From contig DATCBN010000029.1 in the NCBI GenBank assembly GCA_036511855.1, positions 1-61,227 on the forward strand: a stretch of DNA of 61,227 nt, written 5' to 3'. Below, piece after piece: positions 9,222 through 19,048 of this stretch (its first letter is position 1; each line of letters starts with the position of its first letter). The position numbers were made by a program, and so were the translations under genes. The notes under the pieces were generated by a model, which made no database searches, was not told the origin of the DNA, and saw nothing but the letters and a program-made list of their open reading frames with translations. Source of the DNA: Candidatus Eremiobacteraceae bacterium. Lineage in GTDB: Bacteria; Vulcanimicrobiota; Vulcanimicrobiia; Eremiobacterales; Eremiobacteraceae.

Positions 9222-12200
9222 GACGCCTCGTTCGGTCTTGGTGGTGGGTTCCGGGCCGATCATCATCGGCCAAGCCGCGGAATTCGACTACGCGGGCGTG
9301 CAAGCGTGCCGGGCGCTGCGCGAAGAAGGCTGCCGGGTCGTGCTCGTCAACTCGAATCCGGCCACGATCATGACCGACCCGGAGATGGCAGATGCGGTGT
9401 ACCTCGAACCGCTCACGCCCATCTACGTCGAGTCGATCATCGCGCGCGAGATGCCCGATGCGATGCTCGCCACGTTGGGCGGACAGACGGGCCTGAATCT
9501 CGCGGTCGCCTTGGCCGAGCGGGGCGTGCTCGAACGATACAATGTCCGCCTCCTCGGCACGCCGTTGCGGACGATTCGCATCGCCGAAGATCGCGATCTG
9601 TTCAAGAAGGCGATGATTGCGATCGGCGAGCCGGTGCCGGCGTCGGTCATCGTCACCGAGATAGCGCAAGGCATCGCGTTCGCGGAGGAGGCCGGCTACC
9701 CGCTCATCATCCGCCCCGCGTACACGCTCGGCGGAACGGGAGGCGGCATCGCCTACGATCGCACAGAGCTGATTGAGATACTCAAATCCGGCCTCAAGGC
9801 GAGCATCATCCATCAGGTGCTGCTCGAGACCTCGCTGTTGGGTTGGAAAGAAGTCGAATACGAAGTCCTGCGCGACGGAGCCGACAACTGCATCGTCGTC
9901 TGCAATATGGAAAACCTCGACCCTGTGGGCGTTCACACCGGCGATTCCATCGTCATCGCGCCGTCGCAGACGCTTTCGGACCGCGACTATCAGCGACTGC
10001 GAACCGCCGCGATCAACATCATCCGGCATCTCAACGTCGAGGGCGGCTGCAACATCCAGTTCGCGCTGGATCCGCACAGCGATGCCTACCAGATCATCGA
10101 GGTCAACCCGCGGGTCTCGCGTTCGTCCGCGCTCGCGAGCAAAGCGACGGGTTATCCAATCGCGAAGATCGCGGCGAAGATCGCTTTAGGAAAGCGTCTC
10201 ACGGAGATACCCAATCCGGTGACCGGTGTGACGACGGCGGCGTTCGAGCCCACGCTCGACTACTGCGTCGTCAAGATCCCGCGCTGGCCGTTCGACAAGT
10301 TTCCGCTGGGCGACGCGCGCCTTTCAAGCCAGATGAAGTCCACCGGCGAAGTCATGGCAATCGGCCGGACGTTTTCGCAGGCGGTGATGAAAGCCGTCCG
10401 CGGGTGCGACATCGGCCGCGACGCGCTGACGGGCTGGAAGTTCGGCCAGTGGAGCGACGACGAGCTCGACGACGTGCTGCGCGCACCCACGCACGAGCGG
10501 CTTTTCGTCATCGCCGAAGCTTTGCGGCGCGGGCGCACCGTCGAGTCGATCGCGGAGCTCACCGCCATCGACCCGTTTTGGCTGTGGGAGTTACAGGAGC
10601 TGGTCGAGACCGAAGAGCGGTTGCGCGGCGAGACTGCAAGCGAAGCCGTCGTCGGCGCCAAGCTGCAAGGATTCGCCGATACCACGATCGCGCGGCTCTC
10701 CGGCCTTCTGCTCGTTGATGTGAAGGCTGCCGGCGCGGCTGCCTCGAGCAACGCGTATAAGATGGTCGACACCGGCGCGGCGGAATTTCCCGCACGATCG
10801 CCCTACTACTATGCGACGGCTGGTGAAGAAGACGAGATGAGACGTCCGGCAGGCCGAAGCGTCGTCGTCGTCGGCAGCGGGCCGATCCGGATCGGTCAAG
10901 GCATAGAGTTCGACTACTCGTGCGTCCACGCGGCGTGGGCGCTCAATGAGGCGGGCGTCGCGTCGATCGTCCTCAACAACAATCCGGAGACGGTCAGCAC
11001 CGATTTCGACATTTCGGATGTGCTGATCTTCGAACCGCCGTGCGTCGACGAGGTCGAGGCTGCCGTTCGCGCGACCGGAGCCGAAGGCGTCTTGCTCGGC
11101 TTCGGCGGACAGACGCCGATCAATCTTGCGCGAGAATTGACCGCGCGCGGCATCCGCGTTCTCGGCTCGGATCAAACGGCGCTAGACTTGGCCGAGGACC
11201 GGCAGAAATTCGACGACGTATTGCACCGTCTTGGTGTGGCTCGGCCGGAGGGGCGGGCTGCGCTCTCTTTCCGCAAGGCGCGTGAGATCGCTCGAGAGCT
11301 CGGGTTCCCCGTTCTCGTCCGTCCTTCATACGTGCTCGGCGGTCGCGGGATGGAGATCGTCTTCAATGAGGCGCAACTTGCGGCATACGCCGAAAGCGCG
11401 CCGCCTATCGAGCCGCACGCGCCCTTGCTGGTGGACAAGTACATTTCCGGCATCGAGGTCGAAGTCGATGCCGTCTACGACGGCGAGTCGATCGTCATCC
11501 CGGGCATTTTCGAACACGTCGAGCGCGCCGGCATCCATTCAGGCGATTCGATGGCTGTGTATCCGACGCAGACCATCGGGTTTGAGATGGAGGCTCGCAT
11601 TGCGCGGGTCACGGAAGCGCTCTGCGCGGAATTGGGTATCCGCGGGCTCATCAACATTCAATTCATCGTACGCGACGGCGACCTATACGTCATCGAAGCC
11701 AACCCACGGGCGAGCCGCACAGTGCCGATCATCGCAAAACTCACGGGGGTTCCGCTGGTCGCGGCCGCCGCTCGCGTCGCGCTCGGTGAGAAGCTCGCAG
11801 ACATGGGCTTGCCACTCGGACTCGCTGCGCGGCCGGCGTTCGTCGCCGTAAAAGTACCGGTCTTCTCGTTCGCCAAGCTGCGTCGCGTCGAGACCATGCT
11901 CGGCCCTGAGATGAAGTCGACGGGCGAAGTGCTGGGGATAGACGATTCGTATGCGGGAGCGCTGCTTCGCGGCCTCATCGGCGCCGGCATCGCGCCGCCG
12001 CCGCCGGGAGGGCGGATATTGCTTTCGGTTTCGGATGCGGAGAAGTCGGAGGCGTTGCCGATCGCGCGCGCGTTCGTCGAGATGGACTATCACGTGTACG
12101 CCACGCCGGGCACTTGGCGGCTGTTGACCGATGCCGGCATCGCAGCCGAGCGGGTGAATAAAATACAAGAAGGATCGCCGCATGTCGTCGATCTCATCAT

Positions 12201-12420
12201 GGACAACGGCGTCGACCTCGTCATCAACGACGCGGCGAGCACGTCTTCGTCGCAGAGCGACGGCTACCGGATCCGCCGCGCCGCCGTTGAAGTCGGTGTC
12301 GCGTGCCTCACGTCGCTCGACACCGTTCGCGCGCTGCTGCTCGCCCTCGCGGCCCGCACCGACGTCGCGCCGTCCGTCCGCCCCCTGCAAGAGTACGTCC
12401 ACCCGCTGCTCGCGTTGTAG
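9214..12420 (+). CDS. carB: Carbamoyl-phosphate synthase large subunit
   Basis: CarB makes carbamoyl phosphate from bicarbonate, ammonia and two ATP, feeding PyrB and possibly arginine synthesis. The 1068-residue length is standard. Two homologous halves are visible: each begins with a [14 protein letters not shown] block (near residues 9 and 550) and contains an ATP-grasp domain ending in EVNPR or EANPR. The C-terminal 140 residues form the MGS-like allosteric domain that binds UMP or ornithine in other bacteria. It uses a GTG start overlapping carA. It is the last gene of the pyr operon; no clear hairpin terminator follows. Confidence 0.97.
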   Translation: MAETPRSVLVVGSGPIIIGQAAEFDYAGVQACRALREEGCRVVLVNSNPATIMTDPEMADAVYLEPLTPIYVESIIAREMPDAMLATLGGQTGLNLAVALAERGVLERYNVRLLGTPLRTIRIAEDRDLFKKAMIAIGEPVPASVIVTEIAQGIAFAEEAGYPLIIRPAYTLGGTGGGIAYDRTELIEILKSGLKASIIHQVLLETSLLGWKEVEYEVLRDGADNCIVVCNMENLDPVGVHTGDSIVIAPSQTLSDRDYQRLRTAAINIIRHLNVEGGCNIQFALDPHSDAYQIIEVNPRVSRSSALASKATGYPIAKIAAKIALGKRLTEIPNPVTGVTTAAFEPTLDYCVVKIPRWPFDKFPLGDARLSSQMKSTGEVMAIGRTFSQAVMKAVRGCDIGRDALTGWKFGQWSDDELDDVLRAPTHERLFVIAEALRRGRTVESIAELTAIDPFWLWELQELVETEERLRGETASEAVVGAKLQGFADTTIARLSGLLLVDVKAAGAAASSNAYKMVDTGAAEFPARSPYYYATAGEEDEMRRPAGRSVVVVGSGPIRIGQGIEFDYSCVHAAWALNEAGVASIVLNNNPETVSTDFDISDVLIFEPPCVDEVEAAVRATGAEGVLLGFGGQTPINLARELTARGIRVLGSDQTALDLAEDRQKFDDVLHRLGVARPEGRAALSFRKAREIARELGFPVLVRPSYVLGGRGMEIVFNEAQLAAYAESAPPIEPHAPLLVDKYISGIEVEVDAVYDGESIVIPGIFEHVERAGIHSGDSMAVYPTQTIGFEMEARIARVTEALCAELGIRGLINIQFIVRDGDLYVIEANPRASRTVPIIAKLTGVPLVAAAARVALGEKLADMGLPLGLAARPAFVAVKVPVFSFAKLRRVETMLGPEMKSTGEVLGIDDSYAGALLRGLIGAGIAPPPPGGRILLSVSDAEKSEALPIARAFVEMDYHVYATPGTWRLLTDAGIAAERVNKIQEGSPHVVDLIMDNGVDLVINDAASTSSSQSDGYRIRRAAVEVGVACLTSLDTVRALLLALAARTDVAPSVRPLQEYVHPLLAL

Positions 12421-12608
12421 TTCAAGCTCGGTTCTTTAAGAGGACAGTAGAGTATTCAGAATAATGATTCGTCAGGGAGCCCACGCAAAAAGAACGATAT
12501 AGCCGCATTTCATGCAGGCGTATAACGGTGGTCATGCCCGCTGTTTGGGCAGGGCTTTGCCGGTGGCCCTTGGAGTGGATCTCGCAGTATATTTGCCTCT
12601 CATGGAAA

Positions 12609-12706
12609 TGGTGTGCGGGCGGTGGGATTCGATCCCGGAAGGCCTCCCGCCAAGGAAACCAAACGGACTCAAGCCGTTCGCGTCTAGAAATGTGACACGC
12701 CCGCAT
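12609..12706 (-). other. tRNA-like element, probably a degenerate class II (Leu/Ser-like) tRNA
   Basis: Read on the minus strand, a perfect 8-base-pair outer helix joins 12698-12705 to 12614-12621, followed by a genome-encoded CCA at 12611-12609. A 5-base-pair stem with a 7-base loop (CTTGAGT) gives a putative TGA anticodon after U33, and TAGACGCG upstream is typical of tRNA-Leu D arms. A long variable region follows. Against a working tRNA, the D loop lacks the GG pair, the T loop reads ATCGAAT instead of TTC-type, and the T stem has only three pairs. A decayed tRNA gene is the simplest reading; an unusual tRNA with a long acceptor stem is an alternative. Confidence 0.35.
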
Positions 12707-12781
12707 AAAGCAAAACGCCTCGTGGCGCTCAGCCTTGTACGTAAAATAAGCAAGCGATGATTGCCCTCCACATAAAGAACG

Positions 12782-12806
12782 GGGCAAGCGTTGCTTGCCC
12801 TAGTAC
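12782..12806. repeat. Palindromic repeat, single unit (GGGCAAGC family)
   Basis: One 8-base-arm palindrome, GGGCAAGC-GTT-GCTTGCCC, followed by the TAGTAC boundary found at other copies of this family (24055, 33618, 36926, 43487). It lies downstream of the MATE gene. This copy is a half-element without the usual inverted partner. Confidence 0.75.
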
Positions 12807-12836
12807 GGTTGCCCGAGTACGGTTGCATTTGTACGG
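12803..12836. repeat. 14-base tandem repeat, about 2.4 copies
   Basis: GTACGGTTGC recurs at 12803 and 12817 and GTACGG again at 12831, a strict 14-base period. It starts inside the TAGTAC boundary of the palindromic repeat and ends just before the MATE stop codon. It may reflect local slippage at the repeat edge. Confidence 0.6.
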
Positions 12837-12845
12837 AATCGGTGA

Positions 12846-14258
12846 CTATGGGTTTGCGGCGGTGGCGGCGAGCAGCATCTCGTGGCGCTGCCGTTTCCAC
12901 ACAAACGTGTAGTACAACGTCTGCAATGAAAGTGCGACGATGAATGCCGCCGGATATCCGTACCAGATTCCGGCAAGGCCGATATGCCTGGAAAGCATGT
13001 AGGCGACAGGCACCTCTACGAGCCAGATTGCAGCGATTCCGTTGATGGTGGGCCACAATACCGTGCCGCTGGCGCGCATGATGCCCGACAGCACGGCTGA
13101 GTTGCCGAAGATGAGGTAGCTCCACAAGGTGATCATCAGCAGTTGGTGCGCCACCGCGACCGTAGCCGGATTCGTGATGAACAGCGAGACGAGATCGGTC
13201 GCGAAGATATAGCATAGCCCTATGAGCACGGCGCCCACGGCATAGTTCAGTGCAACGCCCGCGTGTACGACGCGGCGCAAAAGGTCCTCGCGTTTCGCGC
13301 CGATGGCCTGGGCGCCGAAGATAGACGCCGCAATGCTGATGCTGACCGCGGGGAACTGCACGTAGCTCACGATCTGGTTCACCGCTCCGTACGCCGCGGT
13401 TGCGGTGGATCCAAAATGATTCACAAACGTGATGACGGCGACTTCGGACAGCGAGATCATCACCACTTGAATGCCCGTCGGGAAACCGATGCGGACGAGC
13501 TGCACGAAGATCGGCCACCGGATGCGCAAGTTGTGGATGGTCTCCGAATCCAGCGCGAGGGGATGTTTGATGGCGCGCAGATAGATGATGAGCGCGATCA
13601 AGCCGACGGTGTTCGCGATGTCAAACGCGAGGCCGGCACTCCCCACGCCGAGTTGCGGCAGACCAAACCAGCCGCGGATGAACGCCGGCGTGATCACAAG
13701 GCTGAGTATAGTCGTCAGGATCAAGAAATAGAGCGGCGTCGTTGCATCGGCGGTGCCGCGCATGAACGTGACGTAGCCGATGAAGACAAAGGCGAACGGC
13801 ATGCCCAAAAAGATGAGCTTCGCGTAGCCTTCGGCGGCGTCGAGGATGTTCGCCGGTGTGCCGAGTGCGAGCATCGCCTGGTGCGCGAAGAGGGACCCGA
13901 ACACAGCCACGCCGATTCCGAGCAACAGACAGACGGTCACGGTGGTGCCTGCGACCTGCTTGAGGCGGTGTTCGTCGCGCGCGCCGAATGCTTGACCGAT
14001 GAGCACCGTGCTGCCGGTGGTCAACCCGATCAGGAACGAGATGAGGAAGAAGAGCACCGGGAAGAACGACGACGTCGCGGCGAGGCCGTCCACACCGATC
14101 ATGCGGCCGATGTAGATGCTGATCACCGTGCCCGAGGCGGATTGCAAGAGATTGCTGATCGTGAGAGGCACGAGAAAGAGAGCCATCACCTGCCACAACG
14201 GCTTGGATTCGTCGAAGATCCCTCGCGGCGGACCAGACTGCGGTTGACGCGTTTGCAT
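12846..14258 (-). CDS. MATE-family multidrug/toxin efflux transporter
   Basis: The 470-residue inner-membrane protein has about 12 hydrophobic helices in two related halves, as in MATE exporters, which expel cationic compounds using Na+ or H+ gradients. Family features include the opening MALFLVPLTISNLLQS, the loop IGRMIGVDGLAATS (about 51-64), the GQAFGARDE block near 88, and the matching second-half block AQAIGAKREDL near residue 314. The ATG at 14258 faces away from the PBP gene across a 102-base gap that must hold both promoters. No regulator is adjacent, so the substrate is unknown. Confidence 0.92.
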   Translation of the reverse strand: MQTRQPQSGPPRGIFDESKPLWQVMALFLVPLTISNLLQSASGTVISIYIGRMIGVDGLAATSSFFPVLFFLISFLIGLTTGSTVLIGQAFGARDEHRLKQVAGTTVTVCLLLGIGVAVFGSLFAHQAMLALGTPANILDAAEGYAKLIFLGMPFAFVFIGYVTFMRGTADATTPLYFLILTTILSLVITPAFIRGWFGLPQLGVGSAGLAFDIANTVGLIALIIYLRAIKHPLALDSETIHNLRIRWPIFVQLVRIGFPTGIQVVMISLSEVAVITFVNHFGSTATAAYGAVNQIVSYVQFPAVSISIAASIFGAQAIGAKREDLLRRVVHAGVALNYAVGAVLIGLCYIFATDLVSLFITNPATVAVAHQLLMITLWSYLIFGNSAVLSGIMRASGTVLWPTINGIAAIWLVEVPVAYMLSRHIGLAGIWYGYPAAFIVALSLQTLYYTFVWKRQRHEMLLAATAANP

Positions 14259-14360
14259 AGGCTGACATACTATCGACGCGGCTGGTCGGCGAGCCTTCCA
14301 GCATGACTCAAACTAGAAGCGGCAAGGTCGAGTGCCGGCACTCTTGGAAGTCCGGTTTTT

Positions 14361-15755
14361 GTGCGCCGTCGTCTCCTCAATATCGCTGCCGCGTTCGTCG
14401 TGCTCTTCGCCTTGCTCGCTGCGCAAGAAGCGCGCGTGCAACTGGTGGATCGCGCCGCCATCGACGAACGGAGTGGAAACCCGAGATACGCGCAGGGCAA
14501 TGCCGCTCGCGGCGAACTCCTCGACGCGACCGGCGTTCCGCTCGCGTACAGCAAAGGCGGGAAGCGGATCTATCCGGCGGGCCCGGCGCTCGCGCAGATC
14601 GTCGGCTACTCCTCGCCTGTCTACGGCGAGTCGGGGCTTGAAGCGGCGTTCGACACGGTGATCTCGCCGGTGTCGAGCGGCGCGGACGCGGCGGGTATCG
14701 ATGGATTGCTCCGACATCAGGACAAGCAAACCGTTCGAGCCGGTTCGGTCGTGCTCACGTTGCGGCGCGATATCGCCGCCGTCGTCGACGCGGCCATGCC
14801 GGCGGGCGTGCGCGGCGCGGCCGTCGTGCTGGATCCGCGCACGGGCGCCGTTCTGGCCGTCGTGAACCGGCCGACGTTCGATCCGAACGATGTTGAGAAA
14901 TCGTTTTCCGGCCTCCGAACCCGACCCGACTCGCCATTGCTCGATCGCGCGCTCGACGGCTTGTATCCGCCCGGCTCCACTTTCAAGATATTCACGGCCA
15001 GCGCCGCACTCGACCGCGGCGCGATCGATGTCTCCGACACGTTCAGCGATCCCGGCTACTTCCAGATCGGTCAGTACAGCGTGCACAACGACCAAAACGA
15101 AGTGACCGGTACGCAAGATGTCACCGGCGCGTTCGCACTGTCGAGCAACGTCGACTTCGCGCAGATCGGCGTCAAATTGGGCACTGACGATTTCTACGCA
15201 TACCTGCAGCGGTTTGGAGTCGGCGGCGACATCGGATTGCCCGTTCCGGTCTCGCGCGACGACGTGCCCCCGGTGACGTCGATCTCCCCATCGGAGCTGG
15301 CCCAGATGGCGTTTGGCCAAGGCGGGTTGACGGTCACGCCGATGCGGATGGCCCTCATCGCGTCGGCGATCGCGAATCGCGGTACCATGATGAGGCCAAT
15401 GCTGCTCAAGGAGATCCGCATTCCCGGCAGACCTCCTCTGCGCATACCCGCTTCGGTCTGGGGCCGGCCGGTCTCAAGCGACACCGCCGACGAGGTGCGA
15501 TCCATGATGGAGGCCGTCGTCCGATACGGTACCGGCACCGCAGCCGCGTTGCCGTCGGTCACCGTCGCGGGCAAGACGGGCACGGGCACGCACAACGGGG
15601 CGCCGCCGGACGCGTGGTTCGTCTGTTTCGCGCCGGCTGAAGCACCCCGGCTCGCCGTCGCTGTGTTGGTGGAAGACGCGGGATACGGCGGCGCGGTGTC
15701 CGCTCCCATCGCACGCGCAATTCTCCAAGGATCGCTGCCGCTTTATCCGCGTTGA
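14361..15755 (+). CDS. Penicillin-binding protein transpeptidase (PbpA/FtsI type)
   Basis: This 464-residue enzyme crosslinks peptidoglycan outside the inner membrane. Residues 5-20 form one N-terminal anchor helix. The active-site motifs are PGSTFK with Ser206 and Lys209, SSN near 260 and KTGT with Lys405. The region before the transpeptidase domain is short, like PbpA of the actinobacterial pbpA-pknB clusters rather than full-length FtsI. It uses a GTG start at 14361. The next gene is a PASTA kinase, the same neighbourhood as PbpA-PknB, suggesting the two act together in wall growth. No FtsW/RodA partner is in the window. Confidence 0.93.
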   Translation: MRRRLLNIAAAFVVLFALLAAQEARVQLVDRAAIDERSGNPRYAQGNAARGELLDATGVPLAYSKGGKRIYPAGPALAQIVGYSSPVYGESGLEAAFDTVISPVSSGADAAGIDGLLRHQDKQTVRAGSVVLTLRRDIAAVVDAAMPAGVRGAAVVLDPRTGAVLAVVNRPTFDPNDVEKSFSGLRTRPDSPLLDRALDGLYPPGSTFKIFTASAALDRGAIDVSDTFSDPGYFQIGQYSVHNDQNEVTGTQDVTGAFALSSNVDFAQIGVKLGTDDFYAYLQRFGVGGDIGLPVPVSRDDVPPVTSISPSELAQMAFGQGGLTVTPMRMALIASAIANRGTMMRPMLLKEIRIPGRPPLRIPASVWGRPVSSDTADEVRSMMEAVVRYGTGTAAALPSVTVAGKTGTGTHNGAPPDAWFVCFAPAEAPRLAVAVLVEDAGYGGAVSAPIARAILQGSLPLYPR

Positions 15756-15821
15756 CGAATTGTCTTTGCCGCGTCTGCCAAGGCAGCAGCGTGCAAACCG
15801 TCGAAACGGCAATCCCGGGGC

Positions 15822-17912
15822 ATGATATACAACAATCGATACCGGGTGGACGCGAAGATCGGCGAGGGCGGGATGGCCTTCGTCTATCGCGGCTATGACC
15901 TTTTGCTTCATCGGCAAGTCGCGATAAAAGTGCTCAGGCCGCAATTCGCGGCAGATGAAGACTTCGTGCAACGCTTCTATCAAGAGGCGCAGGCCGCCGC
16001 CCGGCTCAGCCATCCCAAGATCGTCAATACGTACGATGTGGGCGAGAACGACGGCATCAATTACATCGTGCAGGAGTACGTCGGCGGCGAAACCCTTGCG
16101 GCGCTGATCGAACGCGAAGGCAAATTGCCCGAAGCCGCCGCCATTCGCTACACGCAGCAGATCTGTCGCGCGCTCTCGGCGTCGCACCGCGCCGACCTTC
16201 TCCATCGCGACATCAAGCCGTCGAACATCCTCGTGACGCCCGATGACGACGTTCGCGTCGCCGACTTCGGGATAGCCGGCGCCGCCGAGACGCAAGGCAC
16301 GGCGAGCGACGCGATCATGGGCTCCGTGCCATACTGCGCGCCGGAGGTGTTGGCGGGCGACGCCCTCAGCGAAGCCACCGATTTGTACAGCGTCGGCGTC
16401 GTGATGTATGAAATGGTCACCGGCAAGCGGCCATATCCCGGCGAGTCGGCGCAAGAAGTCGCGGCGGGGCAGGCGAGCGGTGCGGATGCGGAAGCGCTCG
16501 CGGTGAGCGTCTCGCCGGCATTGGGCGCGATCATTCTGAAGCTCATCGATCCGGCGCCGAAAAATCGTTATCAAACCGCTGGAGAATTGCTCGGCGCGCT
16601 GCGCCGCGTCGCGCGCGGCGAGTCCAACGCCGACGAGGACGAACCGGGCCTAGACAGTCCGACGGCGGTCATACGCCGTCGCTCCGCCGCCCGGCGCGCT
16701 TCAGTGGCCGCCGACGACGCAGCGCCGGCCACATGGAGCGGCCGCCGGCTGGCGATCTTCGCTGCAGCCGCCTTCGCAATCGTACTCATCGTCGCGGGCG
16801 TCTTCACGGCCATGCAAAGTTCTGCGCGCGGCCTTCGCATGCCCGATGTAGGAGGTAAGGCCGTCTCCGATGCTGTCGATCTGCTTCATCAATCCGGCAT
16901 CGATGACGTGTCGATCAAACAGCATCCGGATCCCAAAACCCAGGCCGGGTTGATCGACGGCACCGAGCCGCCGGCGGGTTCGGCGATGCGGCCGACCGAC
17001 CGGGTCACGTTGATGGTGAGCGCCGGGCCGCAAAGCACAGCCGTTCCAAACGTTGTCGGAAAGAATCTGAAAACCGCCACGGCGACGCTTGCGGCCGCGG
17101 GATTTTCCGTGCAAGTCGGCACCACCATCCATTCGTACAGCGTGCCGGTAGGTGCGGTCGCAAAAACAAATCCGGGCGCCGGGTCGCCGGCCGAAAAATC
17201 GGGCACCGTCGTATTGTTTCCGAGCAGCGGTCCGCAAGCCGTCTCGGTGCCGAACGTCGTGTCCTTGACCGATGGCGACGCGCGAGCCGCACTGACGAAG
17301 CTGGGTTTGACGATGCAAGTCGCTCAGGTTGTCGCAAGCGACAACATTCCTGCGCACACGATCATCGATCAGGATCCGACCGGCGGCACGCCGGCAGAGC
17401 CGCACTCGGCAGTGATGGTCACGGTCAGCGGCGGGCCAAACGCGGTCGCGGTGCCGAGCGTGGTCGGCGGAACGGTTGACGACGCGCGCCGCGTGCTCAG
17501 CCAGGCCGGACTCGCGGTCGGGAATATCGCGCAGGCGATGGATTCGGGCACGACGCCGGGAACCGTGGTCAGCCAAAATCCGCAGGCAAACGCGCAAACG
17601 GCGCAAGGCGGCACGGTGGATCTCGTGATCGCTGCGAATTCGGTCGCAAGTCCACTACCCGAACCGGCGACCAGCGCTTCACCGGCCGATCAAGGCAAGT
17701 CTCCCATGGTGATTCCCAACGTCCTCGGCATGACTGTCGACGCTGCACGGGCGGTGCTCGAAAAGGCAGGCTTCACCGTCGCCAAAGTGATTCTCGCGCC
17801 AGGTAGTCCGCCGGACGCCAAAGTCGTCGCCACCGATCCGCCGATGGGCGGCGTTCCGCCGTCGGGCGTGACGGTCGTCAATCTGGTGCTTGGCCCGCAG
17901 CCGGGCCACTGA
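15822..17912 (+). CDS. PASTA-domain serine/threonine protein kinase (PknB/Stk type)
   Basis: The kinase is predicted to sense muropeptides or lipid II and phosphorylate cell-wall and division proteins. The cytoplasmic kinase domain spans about residues 7-265: glycine loop GEGGMA (14-19), Lys36, HRDIKPSN (128-135) and DFG (148-150). A single transmembrane helix covers about 310-330. Five extracytoplasmic PASTA repeats follow, each starting PDVGG, PNVVG, PNVVS, PSVVG or PNVLG and ending near residue 696. Ser/Thr-rich and Arg-rich linkers flank the helix. It lies 66 bases after the PBP gene and three bases before ruvC, so it may be co-transcribed with the DNA-repair genes. Confidence 0.95.
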   Translation: MIYNNRYRVDAKIGEGGMAFVYRGYDLLLHRQVAIKVLRPQFAADEDFVQRFYQEAQAAARLSHPKIVNTYDVGENDGINYIVQEYVGGETLAALIEREGKLPEAAAIRYTQQICRALSASHRADLLHRDIKPSNILVTPDDDVRVADFGIAGAAETQGTASDAIMGSVPYCAPEVLAGDALSEATDLYSVGVVMYEMVTGKRPYPGESAQEVAAGQASGADAEALAVSVSPALGAIILKLIDPAPKNRYQTAGELLGALRRVARGESNADEDEPGLDSPTAVIRRRSAARRASVAADDAAPATWSGRRLAIFAAAAFAIVLIVAGVFTAMQSSARGLRMPDVGGKAVSDAVDLLHQSGIDDVSIKQHPDPKTQAGLIDGTEPPAGSAMRPTDRVTLMVSAGPQSTAVPNVVGKNLKTATATLAAAGFSVQVGTTIHSYSVPVGAVAKTNPGAGSPAEKSGTVVLFPSSGPQAVSVPNVVSLTDGDARAALTKLGLTMQVAQVVASDNIPAHTIIDQDPTGGTPAEPHSAVMVTVSGGPNAVAVPSVVGGTVDDARRVLSQAGLAVGNIAQAMDSGTTPGTVVSQNPQANAQTAQGGTVDLVIAANSVASPLPEPATSASPADQGKSPMVIPNVLGMTVDAARAVLEKAGFTVAKVILAPGSPPDAKVVATDPPMGGVPPSGVTVVNLVLGPQPGH

Positions 17913-17915
17913 CGC

Positions 17916-18419
17916 GTGCGTATCCTGGGCATCGATCCGAGCTTGTACTCGACCGGCTACGGCATGATCGACACGAGCGGTCGCGAGCTGCGGCTCATCG
18001 AAGGCGGCGTGCTCGCGCCAGGCAGATCGGCGGCGTTGCCGGAGCGGCTCGCTGAATTGCAGCGCGGACTGCTGGACGTGATCCGGTCGTTGAGGCCGGA
18101 TGCCATGGTTGTAGAAGAGATATTCTCGCGCCCCGCTTTTCCGCGCACCGCGATCCTCATGGCACACGCGCGCGGCGCGCTCGTGTGCGCGGCGGCATTG
18201 CGCGGTTTGCCCGTGTACGACTATGCGGCCACGCGCGTCAAGCGCGCGCTCGTGGGCAGAGGGGCCGCTTCGAAAGCCCAGGTGGCGGCGATGGTGGTGC
18301 AGACGCTGCGGCTTCGCAAAGCGCCGGACCAGACGGACGTGACCGACGCTCTGGCGCTAGCCATCACGCACGCACGGCGCAGTGCGCCGGGAGCCGTGTC
18401 TCGCGGGTCGCAGCGATGA
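17916..18419 (+). CDS. ruvC: Holliday junction endonuclease RuvC
   Basis: RuvC cuts four-way DNA junctions in recombination repair, working with RuvAB. The 167-residue length is normal. The acidic active site is visible: Asp7 in LGIDPS, Glu in VVEEIF near 69, and the pair of Asp residues in DQTDVTDALA near 141-147. The GTG at 17916 begins the canonical MRILGIDPSLYSTGYG. Its stop overlaps the ruvA start (ATGA). Confidence 0.96.
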   Translation: MRILGIDPSLYSTGYGMIDTSGRELRLIEGGVLAPGRSAALPERLAELQRGLLDVIRSLRPDAMVVEEIFSRPAFPRTAILMAHARGALVCAAALRGLPVYDYAATRVKRALVGRGAASKAQVAAMVVQTLRLRKAPDQTDVTDALALAITHARRSAPGAVSRGSQR

Positions 18420-19048
18420 CCTTTTCGCGAATCGACGGTACGCTGCGCGAACGAGGCGAGAACACGGTACTGATCGAGACCGCCGGGCTCTCCTATTCGA
18501 TACTGCTGCCCGGGTGTGTCGCAGACAAGCTCAGCGCAGTCGCGATCGGCGACCCGCTGCGGCTTGAGATATTTTCATACCTACAGATCGACGGCAACCG
18601 CGGCACCGCCAACTACGTCGGATTCACGAACACCGTTGAGCGAGATTTTTTCGAAGCTCTGCTCACGGTCGCGAGCATCGGACCGAAAACGGCGGCTCGC
18701 GCGTTTTCCAGGCCGATGGCGGAGATCGCGCGGCGCATCGATGAAGGCGACCACGCGAGCTTGCGCGGCCTTCCGGGTATCGGCGCCCAAAAAGCCAAGG
18801 ATATCATCGCCAAATTGCAAGGCAAGGTATCGCGCTTCGGCCTCATCCGCGGCGAAGAGGACGGCAAGCGTCCGGCCGCACATCCGGATTTCGTCGCCGA
18901 AGCGATCGACGTACTGCTGCAATTGCAATACCGGCGCGGCGAAGCCGAGCGCATGGCTACCGAGGCGATGGCCGCCAACAAGGGGATCGCGAACGCTGAA
19001 GACCTTCTCGCGGAAATCTACAAGCAACAGCGGCCGGCCGCGCCGTGA
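18416..19048 (+). CDS. ruvA: Holliday junction helicase subunit RuvA
   Basis: RuvA binds the junction and loads RuvB motors. The 210-residue product has the N-terminal OB domain (MTFSRIDGTLRERG), the central double HhH domain (LLTVASIGPKTAARAF and LRGLPGIGAQKAKDIIAKL) and a short C-terminal domain that contacts RuvB. The start at 18416 is set by the ATGA overlap with ruvC; upstream codons in this frame overlap ruvC and are not part of the gene. Its stop overlaps the next GTG start. Confidence 0.95.
   Translation: MTFSRIDGTLRERGENTVLIETAGLSYSILLPGCVADKLSAVAIGDPLRLEIFSYLQIDGNRGTANYVGFTNTVERDFFEALLTVASIGPKTAARAFSRPMAEIARRIDEGDHASLRGLPGIGAQKAKDIIAKLQGKVSRFGLIRGEEDGKRPAAHPDFVAEAIDVLLQLQYRRGEAERMATEAMAANKGIANAEDLLAEIYKQQRPAAP

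Larger units (their letters stand above)
12421..12845. other. Intergenic region with no recognizable protein gene
   Basis: This 425-base gap between carB and the convergent MATE gene looks lower in GC than its neighbours. Short open frames on both strands show no familiar protein sequence. It holds the tRNA-like element at 12609-12706, one palindromic repeat unit at 12782-12806 and a 14-base tandem repeat at 12803-12836. I see nothing assignable in 12421-12608. Confidence 0.6.

Noticed and set aside
12609-12706. Selenocysteine tRNA
   Set aside because: The anticodon position reads TGA, not TCA; the D arm and T arm do not match the Sec form, and no selA or selB is nearby.
12512-12760. An 82-codon frame in the carB-MATE gap
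   Set aside because: No ribosome site or family similarity, and it runs through the tRNA-like helix.
13263-14306. A 347-codon plus-strand frame opposite the MATE gene
   Set aside because: Its translation is almost all charged residues and is the reverse shadow of membrane helices.
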